From Anaerolineae bacterium (GTDB lineage: Bacteria > Chloroflexota > Anaerolineae > 4572-78 > NAK82): DNA of 8,676 bases. This document shows positions 1 through 6,686 of this stretch, one piece after another (positions within the stretch are counted from its first letter, which is position 1; each line of letters begins with the position of its first letter). Under the pieces are notes generated by a model. It was not told where the DNA came from. It did no database searches and saw only the letters and a list, made by a program, of their open reading frames with translations. The stretch lies in contig JAUVPY010000077.1 in NCBI GenBank assembly GCA_030598425.1, positions 1 through 8,676 of the forward strand, given 5' to 3'. The position numbers and the translations under genes were made by a program.

Positions 1-945
1 CACCCCTTTCTCGATGTCGGCGAATTGAGGCTCAAACCCCAGTTGCTCTCTCGCGTTGTCGATGCTCAGAATTCCCCGGTAGCGTATCTCGATGAGATCC
101 GCCTCCGACAGGCCCGGTCCAATCTCGATGTCTGCGCCGGGGATCAGCTTCTTAACCACATCGGCCACCTCTCCGGCAGTGACCAGAGGACGTCCGGTCG
201 CCACGTAGAAGACCCGGTCCTTCACTTTATCGGCCGGAACGTGCACGGCCTTCACGACGGCCTGGGCAACGTCGGCGGCGTGGGTGTAGTCGCGCGGAAA
301 CTCGCGGCCTCTCTCGAAGCGTGTGGGCAGGTTTCGCACGGAATTCTCGACCATGGGCTTGATGTAGATCGGGTATCGCATTCCAAAACCATACACCGCC
401 GAGGGCCGCAGGACGATAAAATCCACCCCAAATGCCTGATGGTAAGCCCAGCAGAAGGCTTCGCTGGCCGCCTTGGCCGCAGCGTAGAAGCCTCCCCCGG
501 GACCTTCGGTGCCCAAAAACACCGGGTGATTTACGTCCACGGGTTCATACTGGATGCCCGGCAGCACGGCGACGCTGGAAAAGTACACCACCCGCCCGAT
601 GTCAAACAGGCGCGCGGCTTCGAGGACATTAAAGGTTCCTCCAAAGTTGATGTCTTTGGCCAGACCTGGTCGCTTGTTCAGGAGCGGCAGGTTTACGACG
701 GCCGCGATGTGGACTATGGCATCCGGCTTATGCGTCATCACCGCGGCAGCCAAATCGCCCCAGCTATCAACGCCGCCCGACACGAAATGGATCTGGTCGG
801 CCACCGGTTTGAGCCACCAGGCGGCTTCGGAGTCGGGCTCTCGAACGTCGAAGTTGATGACTGTATCTCCGGTTTCCACAAGTTGGCGCATGACGTAACT
901 GCCAACCAGACCGGAGCCGCCGGTGACCACTACGGTACGCCCCAT
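1..945 (-). CDS. NAD-dependent epimerase/dehydratase family protein (extended SDR), 3' end cut by window edge
   Basis: I see 315 codons open to the window edge with no stop. The ATG at 945 is preceded by a perfect AGGAGGT ribosome site (951-957) five bases upstream, so the start is firm. Extended SDR signatures are present: a Rossmann glycine motif TGGSGLVG at residues 8-15, FSSVA around 122-126 containing the expected catalytic Ser (124), and Tyr154-x3-Lys158 in YAAAK. The family is usually about 300-330 residues, so little should be missing. The enzyme should be a soluble NAD(P)-dependent oxidoreductase or epimerase acting on a sugar, sugar acid or nucleotide sugar; the substrate cannot be read from the sequence. 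It lies 95 bases after the apnL-like gene in the same direction, so a role in the same sugar pathway is plausible. Some family members are sugar-acid dehydrogenases (for example D-erythronate dehydrogenase DenD), and this is one option. A nucleotide-sugar epimerase is the main alternative. Confidence 0.85.
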   Translation of the reverse strand, partial: MGRTVVVTGGSGLVGSYVMRQLVETGDTVINFDVREPDSEAAWWLKPVADQIHFVSGGVDSWGDLAAAVMTHKPDAIVHIAAVVNLPLLNKRPGLAKDINFGGTFNVLEAARLFDIGRVVYFSSVAVLPGIQYEPVDVNHPVFLGTEGPGGGFYAAAKAASEAFCWAYHQAFGVDFIVLRPSAVYGFGMRYPIYIKPMVENSVRNLPTRFERGREFPRDYTHAADVAQAVVKAVHVPADKVKDRVFYVATGRPLVTAGEVADVVKKLIPGADIEIGPGLSEADLIEIRYRGILSIDNAREQLGFEPQFADIEKGV

Positions 946-950
946 AGTTG

Positions 951-957
951 ACCTCCT
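951..957 (-). promoter_or_regulatory. Shine-Dalgarno site of the epimerase gene
   Basis: AGGAGGT on the minus strand, five bases before the ATG at 945. It is a full match to the anti-Shine-Dalgarno core and fixes the start. Confidence 0.8.
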
Positions 958-977
958 GTGTGAACAGCAGAATGCTC

Positions 978-1023
978 AGGCGCCCGGCACCTTCAGATTC
1001 GCCCCGGAGGTGCCAGGCACCTT
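978..1023. repeat. Two tandem near-palindromic 16-base repeats
   Basis: On the plus strand the unit AGGYGCCMGGCACCTT occurs at 978-993 and 1008-1023, a 30-base period. The second copy contains a perfect odd palindrome, seven bases either side of a single A (1008-1022). The first copy has the same symmetry except for one position that becomes a G-U pair in RNA. The pair fills much of the 95-base gap between the apnL-like gene and the epimerase. No T-run follows in the direction of transcription, so a classic intrinsic terminator is not supported. Possible roles are a dispersed intergenic palindrome, an mRNA processing or stabilising hairpin, or a protein-binding site. Confidence 0.6.
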
Positions 1024-1040
1024 ATTGGCGTCTATCGCTC

Positions 1041-3011
1041 CTATGCGCCATCTATGCGAACGACGGCGTAGGGCAGCAGGTTCAACTCGAGAGTGCCCCC
1101 CGTGGTTCTTACGGCGTCACCCTCCTCGGCCCGAAACTCCTCCGGCGAAGCCATCGCCGCCTCCACGTTCGTCTCGTTCAAGTGGCGCACCCGGACATCC
1201 TGGCCCAGATTTTGCACGCTGACCTGCTGTGGGTCGGGACTCATATTGGCCAACAGCACTCGCGTCTGACCGTCTTTGCGCAAGGCCAGCCCGTCCACCT
1301 TCAAGGCGTCGCTGGATGTGGTTGAGACCACCTGGCCGCCAGCGAAATCACCCGCGTCGGCCAGGACGTGGTAGAGGGGAAAGACCGAACCTGGGATCGA
1401 CCGGAATTTCTCCGGCGCCGGCGCTCCAGCTTCTATCTCCATCACCCCACGCCAGCCGGTGGTCTCGTAATAGGTGACCCGGTGCGCGCCGCTCGCGGCC
1501 ATGTATTTCACACTGCCAGCCGTCCAACCCGCGGTGAACAACGACATCTGCCGCACATCTACTGCCGGGTGCAGCTCGCCAGCCGGAGTCTCCTGCTCGG
1601 GGCCGGTCGCGTAGGCATTGAAGCGCATCTTGAGCGTTATCTGGCTGACCATGACAGGTACCTCCCCAGCCAGATGGCGCGCGCTCTTCACGGACACGGC
1701 CTGTGCCGCCGCCGTCTCGACGATTGAAGCGTTGTCGAAGGCGTGTACCTGGGGCGTGATTGAGAAGGTAAACAGGTCCACCTGCGACCAGTCGGGAGGC
1801 GTGCGTTGTGCGAAAATGAAGTCGGCGTTGGTGCCGGCGGCGAAGCGCGCCGCCGGGTCGTAGCCGTCGAGGTGCTTGTGGGCGAGCGCCAAGACTTCAT
1901 TGGTCGCCGAGCCACCCCAGAATTGCTCTTGTAGGGGATACACCAACCAAGTAGCGACGGGGGGCTTGATATCATCCAGCACGCCCTTAAGCTGCCCTAG
2001 CTCTTCGTCGGCCTCCTCGGAGAGCCGTAATGCCACGTCGAGCGGCACGCCCAGCGCATCTGCGTCTGACTTGGCTTGCCTCAAAACCGCCGGATAGTCC
2101 GGGGTAGAGGGTATGAGATCGACGCGCAGGTGATCCAGATGCAGCGCCTTCAAGCGTCTCACTTCACGTTCGTTCAACGGCTGGCGGTGGCTGGCGGCGC
2201 TCAGCCCGATAGGTGGTAGGGGTGTAGCCGGGGCCGACGTGTCAAGCGAAAAGGTGAGTGGTGCTGCCGTCAGTTGCGCTGCCGCCCGCTGTTCATCGGC
2301 CGGTCTTTCGTCCTTAAGCGTCAAGGTCACGGATTGGGTTACCTTCGTGCCTTCTTCGAGCTCGACGGGGTAGGGCAGACGTAGCGGGGTGCTGAACGTC
2401 TTATAGGAGGCGTCCGTCCAGTTGCGTTGGTCTTCCATCTCAAAGATGTCGCCGCTGTAACGGACTTCGGCCCAGAGGCCGGGCGCGACCTCATGGGTCA
2501 TACCCTGCATGTCTGCAAAAGGCTCGACCGGCTGATCTGGCGCGATGTAAATCGGCAGCTTTGCCTCCTCGGTTGTGCCATCGACGTGCTCGATAACGCT
2601 GGTTGAGCCCGCACACGCCGCCGGGTGCAGAATGCAGAAGCCAATGCGGTTCTTCTGGAAAGTCGAGCGGGCCACGCCGTCCATCGTGAAGTTGATCGTC
2701 CCCTTGGCGTCACCGCTGATTACGCCTTTCCAGAAGAAGTCGATGTCCCCGCCTTTGTTCTCTACATCGTAGCTGATACGGAATGAGTCATCGCCGACGT
2801 CCATCTGAACATTGGAGAGCACTGGCAGTAACGTGCCCCAGTTGCGATCGCGGACGGCGACGTATATCCGGCGTAGGACCTCGTGCTCGCCCAGTTTGAT
2901 GGTGCGCAGATCGCCCTCTTCGTAGAACAACTGCAATGGCCCGGCCCGGAGCTCTACTCGCTCGGGCAGTGGCTCGTCCTTTCCGTAGTACAACACGTTT
3001 TTGGGTAACAT
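1041..3011 (-). CDS. apnL: D-apionate lactonase-like protein (ApnL family)
   Basis: The proposed role is hydrolysis of D-apionolactone to D-apionate, the second step of oxidative D-apiose breakdown, in the cytoplasm (no signal peptide is visible). The protein is 656 residues. The N-terminal part (about 15-235) looks beta-rich, with NRIGFCILHP at 121-130 and EMEDQRNWTDASYKT at 191-205, segments I recall as typical of this family. The middle (about 265-560) reads like a TIM barrel, with HLDHLRVDL at 291-299, SITPQVHAFD at 417-426 and YYETTGWRG at 514-522. The C-terminus (about 560-656) looks like a small beta-sandwich. The ATG at 3011 is chosen because GGAGGTGA (3016-3023) precedes it; the frame stays open to a GTG at 3143, but that start has no ribosome site. 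It follows the OiaC-like gene after 133 bases containing palindromic repeats, so it may have its own control. The family call rests on remembered sequence features plus neighbours. A glycoside-hydrolase-like enzyme is the alternative. Confidence 0.75.
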   Translation of the reverse strand: MLPKNVLYYGKDEPLPERVELRAGPLQLFYEEGDLRTIKLGEHEVLRRIYVAVRDRNWGTLLPVLSNVQMDVGDDSFRISYDVENKGGDIDFFWKGVISGDAKGTINFTMDGVARSTFQKNRIGFCILHPAACAGSTSVIEHVDGTTEEAKLPIYIAPDQPVEPFADMQGMTHEVAPGLWAEVRYSGDIFEMEDQRNWTDASYKTFSTPLRLPYPVELEEGTKVTQSVTLTLKDERPADEQRAAAQLTAAPLTFSLDTSAPATPLPPIGLSAASHRQPLNEREVRRLKALHLDHLRVDLIPSTPDYPAVLRQAKSDADALGVPLDVALRLSEEADEELGQLKGVLDDIKPPVATWLVYPLQEQFWGGSATNEVLALAHKHLDGYDPAARFAAGTNADFIFAQRTPPDWSQVDLFTFSITPQVHAFDNASIVETAAAQAVSVKSARHLAGEVPVMVSQITLKMRFNAYATGPEQETPAGELHPAVDVRQMSLFTAGWTAGSVKYMAASGAHRVTYYETTGWRGVMEIEAGAPAPEKFRSIPGSVFPLYHVLADAGDFAGGQVVSTTSSDALKVDGLALRKDGQTRVLLANMSPDPQQVSVQNLGQDVRVRHLNETNVEAAMASPEEFRAEEGDAVRTTGGTLELNLLPYAVVRIDGA

Positions 3012-3015
3012 TGTT

Positions 3016-3023
3016 TCACCTCC
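3016..3023 (-). promoter_or_regulatory. Shine-Dalgarno site that sets the apnL start
   Basis: GGAGGTGA on the minus strand, four bases before the ATG at 3011. It favours this start over the GTG at 3143, which would add 44 residues and lacks a comparable site. Confidence 0.8.
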
Positions 3024-3067
3024 ATAGTGATTGATGAGATAGCTTAGCTGCAACAGACAAACCGCAA

Positions 3068-3093
3068 GCGTTCGCTTCTGAACGCGTTCACTT
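3068..3093. promoter_or_regulatory. Palindrome with repeated half-sites upstream of apnL; candidate operator
   Basis: TGAACGCGTTCA at 3079-3090 is a perfect 12-base palindrome. The ten-base sequence GCGTTCRCTT occurs twice in direct orientation, at 3068-3077 and 3084-3093, a 16-base period. GCGTTC (3068-3073) and GAACGC (3080-3085) can also pair as a six-base stem with a six-base loop. The site lies 57-82 bases before the apnL start, in the only large gap inside the operon. It could be a transcription-factor operator or an mRNA hairpin. No convincing -35/-10 pair is visible, so a promoter here is not established. The binding protein is unknown; the site does not match the usual TGGT-N-ACCA type of FadR-family operators. 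Confidence 0.45.
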
Positions 3094-3144
3094 CTGATTG
3101 TTTTCCCGATTTCATTGGCTCCTTGGAAGCCTTGGCAACTCACC

Positions 3145-3957
3145 TTAATTGGGAATCAACGTGCGCAGGTATTCGACGCTCTTGACAGCCCACGCGTCTT
3201 CCTTGGCAATGGTGGCCGAGAGGGTCTCCTCGGGCGGTGTCCATAGCTCCAGGATCGCATTCGGATCGAGGCCCAAGCCGAATAGCTCTTCTAGAAGCCA
3301 GGGGACGTTCAAGCGGCCCTGTCCGGCCGGCCTACCTTCAACGGCAAAACCCATCAGGTGATTGGCTCGAAAAATGGCGAAGTCCTTCACGTGTAGATTG
3401 ACCACCAGAGGCCCCAGTGCCTCCAGCACCACTTCCGGGCCTTCTAGCGCACCAAAGGAGTTGACGGTGTCGAGACAGATGCCGACGTGCTGACTACCGA
3501 TGCGCTCGACGATCCCCGCCAGCGTTTTGGCCTTAAAGCGATCGTGGTTTTCGATAGCCAAACATACCCCACCACGCTCGAATTCGGGGATGATGGCTTT
3601 GATGATATCAACCACTTCATCCACGTCTGGTTGGTGATCGGCGGTGTCAATCACCACGCGAAGTATTGAGGACCCGAGCCGTTCCGCGAGTTGTAGATAG
3701 GTGCGAAGATTGTCGTGGCCGATCCCTCGCGTCCCAACCTCGACACGGACACCTAGCTCAGAGGCGCGCCGTTCAAAAGCGTCCAGTTCTGGGGACGAGA
3801 GTTGGTCAAGAGGCAGGTTGTCAGCAAATTGTACCAGGCGTACACCTAACTCCGCCGCTCTGGCCAACAAGCCCATGGCATCCATCGGACGCTCGGGCGG
3901 GTGTCCCGGCACTCCAATGGCCCACGTGTAAGCCCATGAACTGATGCCTAAGCGCAT
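3145..3957 (-). CDS. oiaC: Xylose-isomerase-like TIM barrel enzyme, probable 3-oxo-isoapionate decarboxylase (OiaC-like)
   Basis: This is a 270-residue protein of the sugar phosphate isomerase/epimerase (AP endonuclease 2-like TIM barrel) superfamily. The expected divalent-metal ligands are visible: Glu136 in AIENHD, Asp163 in CLDTVNSFGALEGPE, His189 in NLHVKDF and Glu237 in ILELW. The superfamily covers isomerases, epimerases and decarboxylases, so the fold alone does not give the reaction. The specific call comes from resemblance to OiaC sequences as I remember them (ISSWAYTWAIGVPG at the N-terminus, FADNLPL, MGFAVEGRPAGQGRL) and from its place directly after an ApnO-like gene. OiaC decarboxylates 3-oxo-isoapionate to L-erythrulose. 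The ATG at 3957 has GAGG five bases upstream and lies 12 bases after the apnO stop, which suggests translational coupling. An isomerase or epimerase acting on another intermediate is the alternative. Confidence 0.7.
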   Translation of the reverse strand: MRLGISSWAYTWAIGVPGHPPERPMDAMGLLARAAELGVRLVQFADNLPLDQLSSPELDAFERRASELGVRVEVGTRGIGHDNLRTYLQLAERLGSSILRVVIDTADHQPDVDEVVDIIKAIIPEFERGGVCLAIENHDRFKAKTLAGIVERIGSQHVGICLDTVNSFGALEGPEVVLEALGPLVVNLHVKDFAIFRANHLMGFAVEGRPAGQGRLNVPWLLEELFGLGLDPNAILELWTPPEETLSATIAKEDAWAVKSVEYLRTLIPN

Positions 3958-3969
3958 AGCTGCCTCGTT

Positions 3970-4812
3970 CTACTTTCTTGCTCGAGCCTGGGTGATGGCT
4001 TTGACTTCCTTTATCACGTTTTCGGGCTCAAACACCTTCTTCCAGTCAGGCTGGAAGACGCTCTCCTTGGCGAGCCCGATGGCTAGTTTGGCGCCATCCG
4101 AAAGCTCGGCGTCAATATAGCCGAAAAGAATGCCAAGGTTGACCCGCATGTGGCCTAATGCGAAATCATACGCGACTTGAGTTGGCACGCCGCGCTGAAT
4201 TGCCTCTTCGATGGCCTCTTTGATCACAACCTGGCAGGGAAGTATTACGATCTCAGCCATCGCTGGTTCGAGTATGGCCATCTGTTCAACAGTGATCCGG
4301 TGGGCATTGATGATTGGGGCGAACATTTTTCGTGAGAGCTTCTCGCCCTTCTCGTAATCGCCCTCACTGCCTTGCATCAGGGCACAGACGATATTTTGTG
4401 CCGCCACCCCACCCCAGAAATCATTGCGCGCCTCAGGGGTGACCTCGTCGTTCACGAGCGGCGGGTGGCAGGGATGCACGACAAAGTAGGCGATGTCCTC
4501 CCGCTCTGGCAACTCACCGCCGTGCGGCGCGGCCGGATCAAGGCAGATCACGAGCGCCCCGCTCTTGAGTTGAGGCACGACCTCCCCGGCTACGGTTTCA
4601 ATTAAGACATCGGGAATGGACAGTATCACAATGTCCGCTTCGCGGACTGCCTCTTGCACCGGCGTCGGCGTAAGCCCCATCTCGCGTAGCCGGGCCAGCC
4701 CAACCTCACCTGCCTCCAGGTAGAGCATACGGTACTCAGGATCGTCCCTGAGTATATTGGTGATGCGAGTTCCAACCTTTCCAGCTGCGCCCAAAAGTGC
4801 GACTGTATCCAT
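3970..4812 (-). CDS. apnO: NAD-binding dehydrogenase, probable D-apionate oxidoisomerase (ApnO-like)
   Basis: The protein is 280 residues, with an N-terminal Rossmann fold (GAAGKVG at 8-14, strand and turn ILSIPD at 63-68) and a mostly helical C-terminal part of the 6-phosphogluconate dehydrogenase type. HPCHPP at 113-118, EPAMAE at 182-187 and GHMRVNLGILFG at 220-231 look like conserved active-site segments of the ApnO group. ApnO oxidises D-apionate and shifts its carboxylate in one step, giving 3-oxo-isoapionate. The flanking dehydrogenase and decarboxylase homologues, 17 and 12 bases away, agree with that position in the pathway. The ATG at 4812 has AAAGGGG a little upstream. Generic annotation would read 'phosphogluconate dehydrogenase C-terminal domain-containing protein' or 'NAD(P)-binding protein'. 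The fold call is secure; the apionate substrate is inferred from family resemblance plus context. Confidence 0.75.
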   Translation of the reverse strand: MDTVALLGAAGKVGTRITNILRDDPEYRMLYLEAGEVGLARLREMGLTPTPVQEAVREADIVILSIPDVLIETVAGEVVPQLKSGALVICLDPAAPHGGELPEREDIAYFVVHPCHPPLVNDEVTPEARNDFWGGVAAQNIVCALMQGSEGDYEKGEKLSRKMFAPIINAHRITVEQMAILEPAMAEIVILPCQVVIKEAIEEAIQRGVPTQVAYDFALGHMRVNLGILFGYIDAELSDGAKLAIGLAKESVFQPDWKKVFEPENVIKEVKAITQARARK

Positions 4813-4829
4813 AGTTATTGACCCCTTTC

Positions 4830-5852
4830 TTACAAAGCAATGACCCGCCCGCTTTGGGCCGAATCGTAAGCGGCAAAGACCAGCCGCATGGTCTCGAAAT
4901 TATCCTCGCCAGACGTTGGGGCCGGCTGCCCGGTTTGCAGCGCGCGTAACAGATCGGCGTTGCAGGGAACAATGCTTGACTGGACCACGTAGTAATCGTG
5001 ATCGATCCAGTCATAGTTGGGAGGAATGCAACGCTTGGCCAAGGTTCCCTTCTCGGTGGTCACTCTCACCCAATAGTCAGGCCCCAATTCCACGCAGCCG
5101 TTGTCACACTCAATCATCATATAGGTTTCATTCCAGCGATCGTGTTCCACGCGACTGGCGTAGCTCAACGAACAAGTGTCAGTAACACCATCGCCCATCT
5201 CCATCATCACGGTGGCCACGTCTTCGCCCTTGATTCCCGAGGTGATTTGGCTGGTTTGGCAGTAGAGGGTTTTGGCTTCGCCAAAAAGGAAACGCGCTGT
5301 GTCCAGCACGTGGCTGCCAATATCGGCGACAATAAACTCCTCAAGTTCTTTCAAATACGGATGGTTTTCAAAGACGGGCGCGCTGTTGGCGAAGATGATG
5401 TGTGCCCGAAATGGTCTGCCTACCTCTCCTTCACCCAGTGCCTTCTTCACCTGTTGAATGGGGTATTGGTAGCGCCAATTCTCGTGGATCATAAAGGGGA
5501 TGCCTACCTCCTGGCAGGCCTTGACCATTTTGCGAGCCGTTTCCAGGTCACGAGCCATCGGTTTTTGGCATATTACGGGGATCTTGTACTTCGCCGCCAG
5601 ATGTACCAGGTCGCTGTGCACATCGACGTGCGCGATGATGTCCATGAAATCGATCTTCTCGTGGCGCACTAGTTCCTCGGGATCGTCATACACGGCCGGC
5701 ACCCCAAATTCACGGGCCAATGCCTCGGCTGTCGATCGGGTGCGATTGTAGAAAGCCACGCATTCCACGCCTTCTAATTCCTGCCACGCGGCAAGTTGAT
5801 AGCGTGACCAAAAGCCGGTGCCGAAGATCGCAAATTTCAAAGCCACGGTCAA
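4830..5852 (-). CDS. apsD: Gfo/Idh/MocA family oxidoreductase, probable D-apiose dehydrogenase (ApsD-like)
   Basis: The protein is 340 residues. It opens with a Rossmann nucleotide-binding turn, FGTGFWSR at 10-17. It then has CQKPMA at 95-100, the family's EKP-type motif, with Lys97 as the expected catalytic lysine, followed by HENWR at 123-127 and DIGSHVLD at 177-184 with Asp177 and His181 in the usual positions. The C-terminal half is the family's beta-sheet substrate and oligomer domain. ApsD oxidises D-apiose to D-apionolactone with NAD+. I assign that substrate because the sequence resembles ApsD as I remember it and because ApnO-, OiaC- and ApnL-like genes follow. The start is taken as TTG at 5852, since GGGGAGG (5858-5864) sits five bases before it; GTG at 5846 is the other option, at an eleven-base spacing. 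It begins 12 bases after the regulator's stop. A different aldose or inositol dehydrogenase remains possible. Confidence 0.75.
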   Translation of the reverse strand: MTVALKFAIFGTGFWSRYQLAAWQELEGVECVAFYNRTRSTAEALAREFGVPAVYDDPEELVRHEKIDFMDIIAHVDVHSDLVHLAAKYKIPVICQKPMARDLETARKMVKACQEVGIPFMIHENWRYQYPIQQVKKALGEGEVGRPFRAHIIFANSAPVFENHPYLKELEEFIVADIGSHVLDTARFLFGEAKTLYCQTSQITSGIKGEDVATVMMEMGDGVTDTCSLSYASRVEHDRWNETYMMIECDNGCVELGPDYWVRVTTEKGTLAKRCIPPNYDWIDHDYYVVQSSIVPCNADLLRALQTGQPAPTSGEDNFETMRLVFAAYDSAQSGRVIAL

Positions 5853-5857
5853 GTTGT

Positions 5858-5864
5858 CCTCCCC
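5858..5864 (-). promoter_or_regulatory. Shine-Dalgarno site supporting a TTG start for apsD
   Basis: GGGGAGG on the minus strand ends five bases before TTG at 5852 and directly follows the stop codon of the upstream regulator gene. The spacing favours TTG over the GTG two codons further in. Confidence 0.7.
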
Positions 5865-6635
5865 TCAGTCGCTACCGTTCTGAGTTGAGCTGGCGTGTAA
5901 GGCCAACGCCTGGCGCATCGTGTCCTCGGACTCGATCAAATGCTCGCGCATTGCCTGCCGCGCTTCATCAGATTCGCCCGCTCTGACCTGTTCGAAGACG
6001 GCCTGGTGATGCCTGAGGGCACGAGCCGGCATGCCTGGCACTTGAAAACCCAACTGGCGCACCTCGACCATGATATCGACCATTGAGTCGAGTAGCAGCG
6101 GAAACAACTCGTTGTGAGTGGACTGCGCTAAGGCAGCGTGGAAGGCCACGTCACATTCTGGGAAGTAATCTGGATCATCTTGGGTTTCGGAGCTTTCGCG
6201 AAGGATCGTCTCCAACTCTTCCAGGTCTTCGGCTGTGCGCCGTTCTGCGGCCAACCCGGCGATTTCGACTTCCAGCAAGCGTCGGACCTCGTGGACCTTA
6301 TCGTAGTCAGCCTCGGGCTGTGCGGTGCGTAACAACAGGGTCATGGACGCGGCGACCGACTCAGGCGTTGGGCTGCGCACGATGGTCCCGCTGCCCGGCT
6401 GGACCTCCAGCAAGCTCTTGGCGACCAGCGCTCGAACTGCCTCTCTGATTACCGTCCGGCTAACGCCAAACTGGCGGGCGAGTTCGCGCTCAGGAGGGAG
6501 GCGATCACCCGGCTGGAGGTGGCCCTCGATGATCAGCTCTTCAATTTGATGTGTGACTCGATTGGAGAGGGTGGTACCATGCTTAATCGTTTGGAATAGT
6601 TCACGCTGGTGAGATGCGTCTTGATTCTCTGGCAT
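5865..6635 (-). CDS. GntR-family transcriptional regulator, FadR subfamily (FCD domain)
   Basis: The protein is 256 residues from the ATG at 6635. Residues about 22-88 form a GntR winged helix-turn-helix: LQPGDRLPPERELARQFGVS (40-59), then the recognition helix with SRTVIREAVRAL, and the wing QPGSGTIV. Residues about 112-245 match an FCD ligand domain, with candidate metal-binding residues Asp162 and His166 (DVAFH), His210 (RHHQAV) and His232 (REHL), all in the expected spacing. Such regulators usually repress a catabolic operon and release DNA when a sugar acid or similar metabolite binds. Placed between the aldolase and apsD genes, it probably controls this operon and itself; the inducer could be D-apionate or a later intermediate, but nothing in the sequence proves it. 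The start is uncertain: the frame continues to a TTG at 6659, and ATG 6635 has only GAGG at a ten-base spacing. Confidence 0.9.
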   Translation of the reverse strand: MPENQDASHQRELFQTIKHGTTLSNRVTHQIEELIIEGHLQPGDRLPPERELARQFGVSRTVIREAVRALVAKSLLEVQPGSGTIVRSPTPESVAASMTLLLRTAQPEADYDKVHEVRRLLEVEIAGLAAERRTAEDLEELETILRESSETQDDPDYFPECDVAFHAALAQSTHNELFPLLLDSMVDIMVEVRQLGFQVPGMPARALRHHQAVFEQVRAGESDEARQAMREHLIESEDTMRQALALHASSTQNGSD

Positions 6636-6686
6636 TGTCCAGGAGCCTCTGAGGAGCAAACACCTATTACTGATCGGTTGGTCGCG

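Noticed and set aside
25..951. Long open frame on the plus strand (308 codons)
   Set aside because: It lies antisense to the epimerase coding sequence, which has clear Rossmann and YxxxK motifs and a perfect ribosome site. The plus-strand translation shows no recognisable domain.
978..1040. Intrinsic terminator after apnL
   Set aside because: The palindromes could form short hairpins, but no run of T follows in the minus-strand direction, so termination is not supported.
3020..3070. Sigma-70 promoter before apnL
   Set aside because: Candidates such as TTGTCT or TTGCAG have no matching -10 box at normal spacing.
3012..3143. 44-residue N-terminal extension of the apnL frame from a GTG at 3143
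   Set aside because: There is no ribosome site before this GTG. A strong GGAGGTGA precedes the ATG at 3011, the extension does not look like part of the enzyme, and it runs through the palindromic repeat region.
4998..5672. Open frame on the plus strand (224 codons)
   Set aside because: It is antisense to the ApsD-like gene and its translation has no family features; long antisense frames are common in GC-rich coding DNA.
6572..6579. TGGTACCA palindrome as a possible GntR-type operator
   Set aside because: It lies inside the regulator's own coding sequence, lacks the usual spacer between half-sites, and eight-base palindromes arise easily by chance.
6636..6659. Eight-residue extension of the regulator from a TTG at 6659
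   Set aside because: The TTG lacks a well-spaced ribosome site and the added residues are not typical of the family. The ATG at 6635 is preferred, although its own site is weak.
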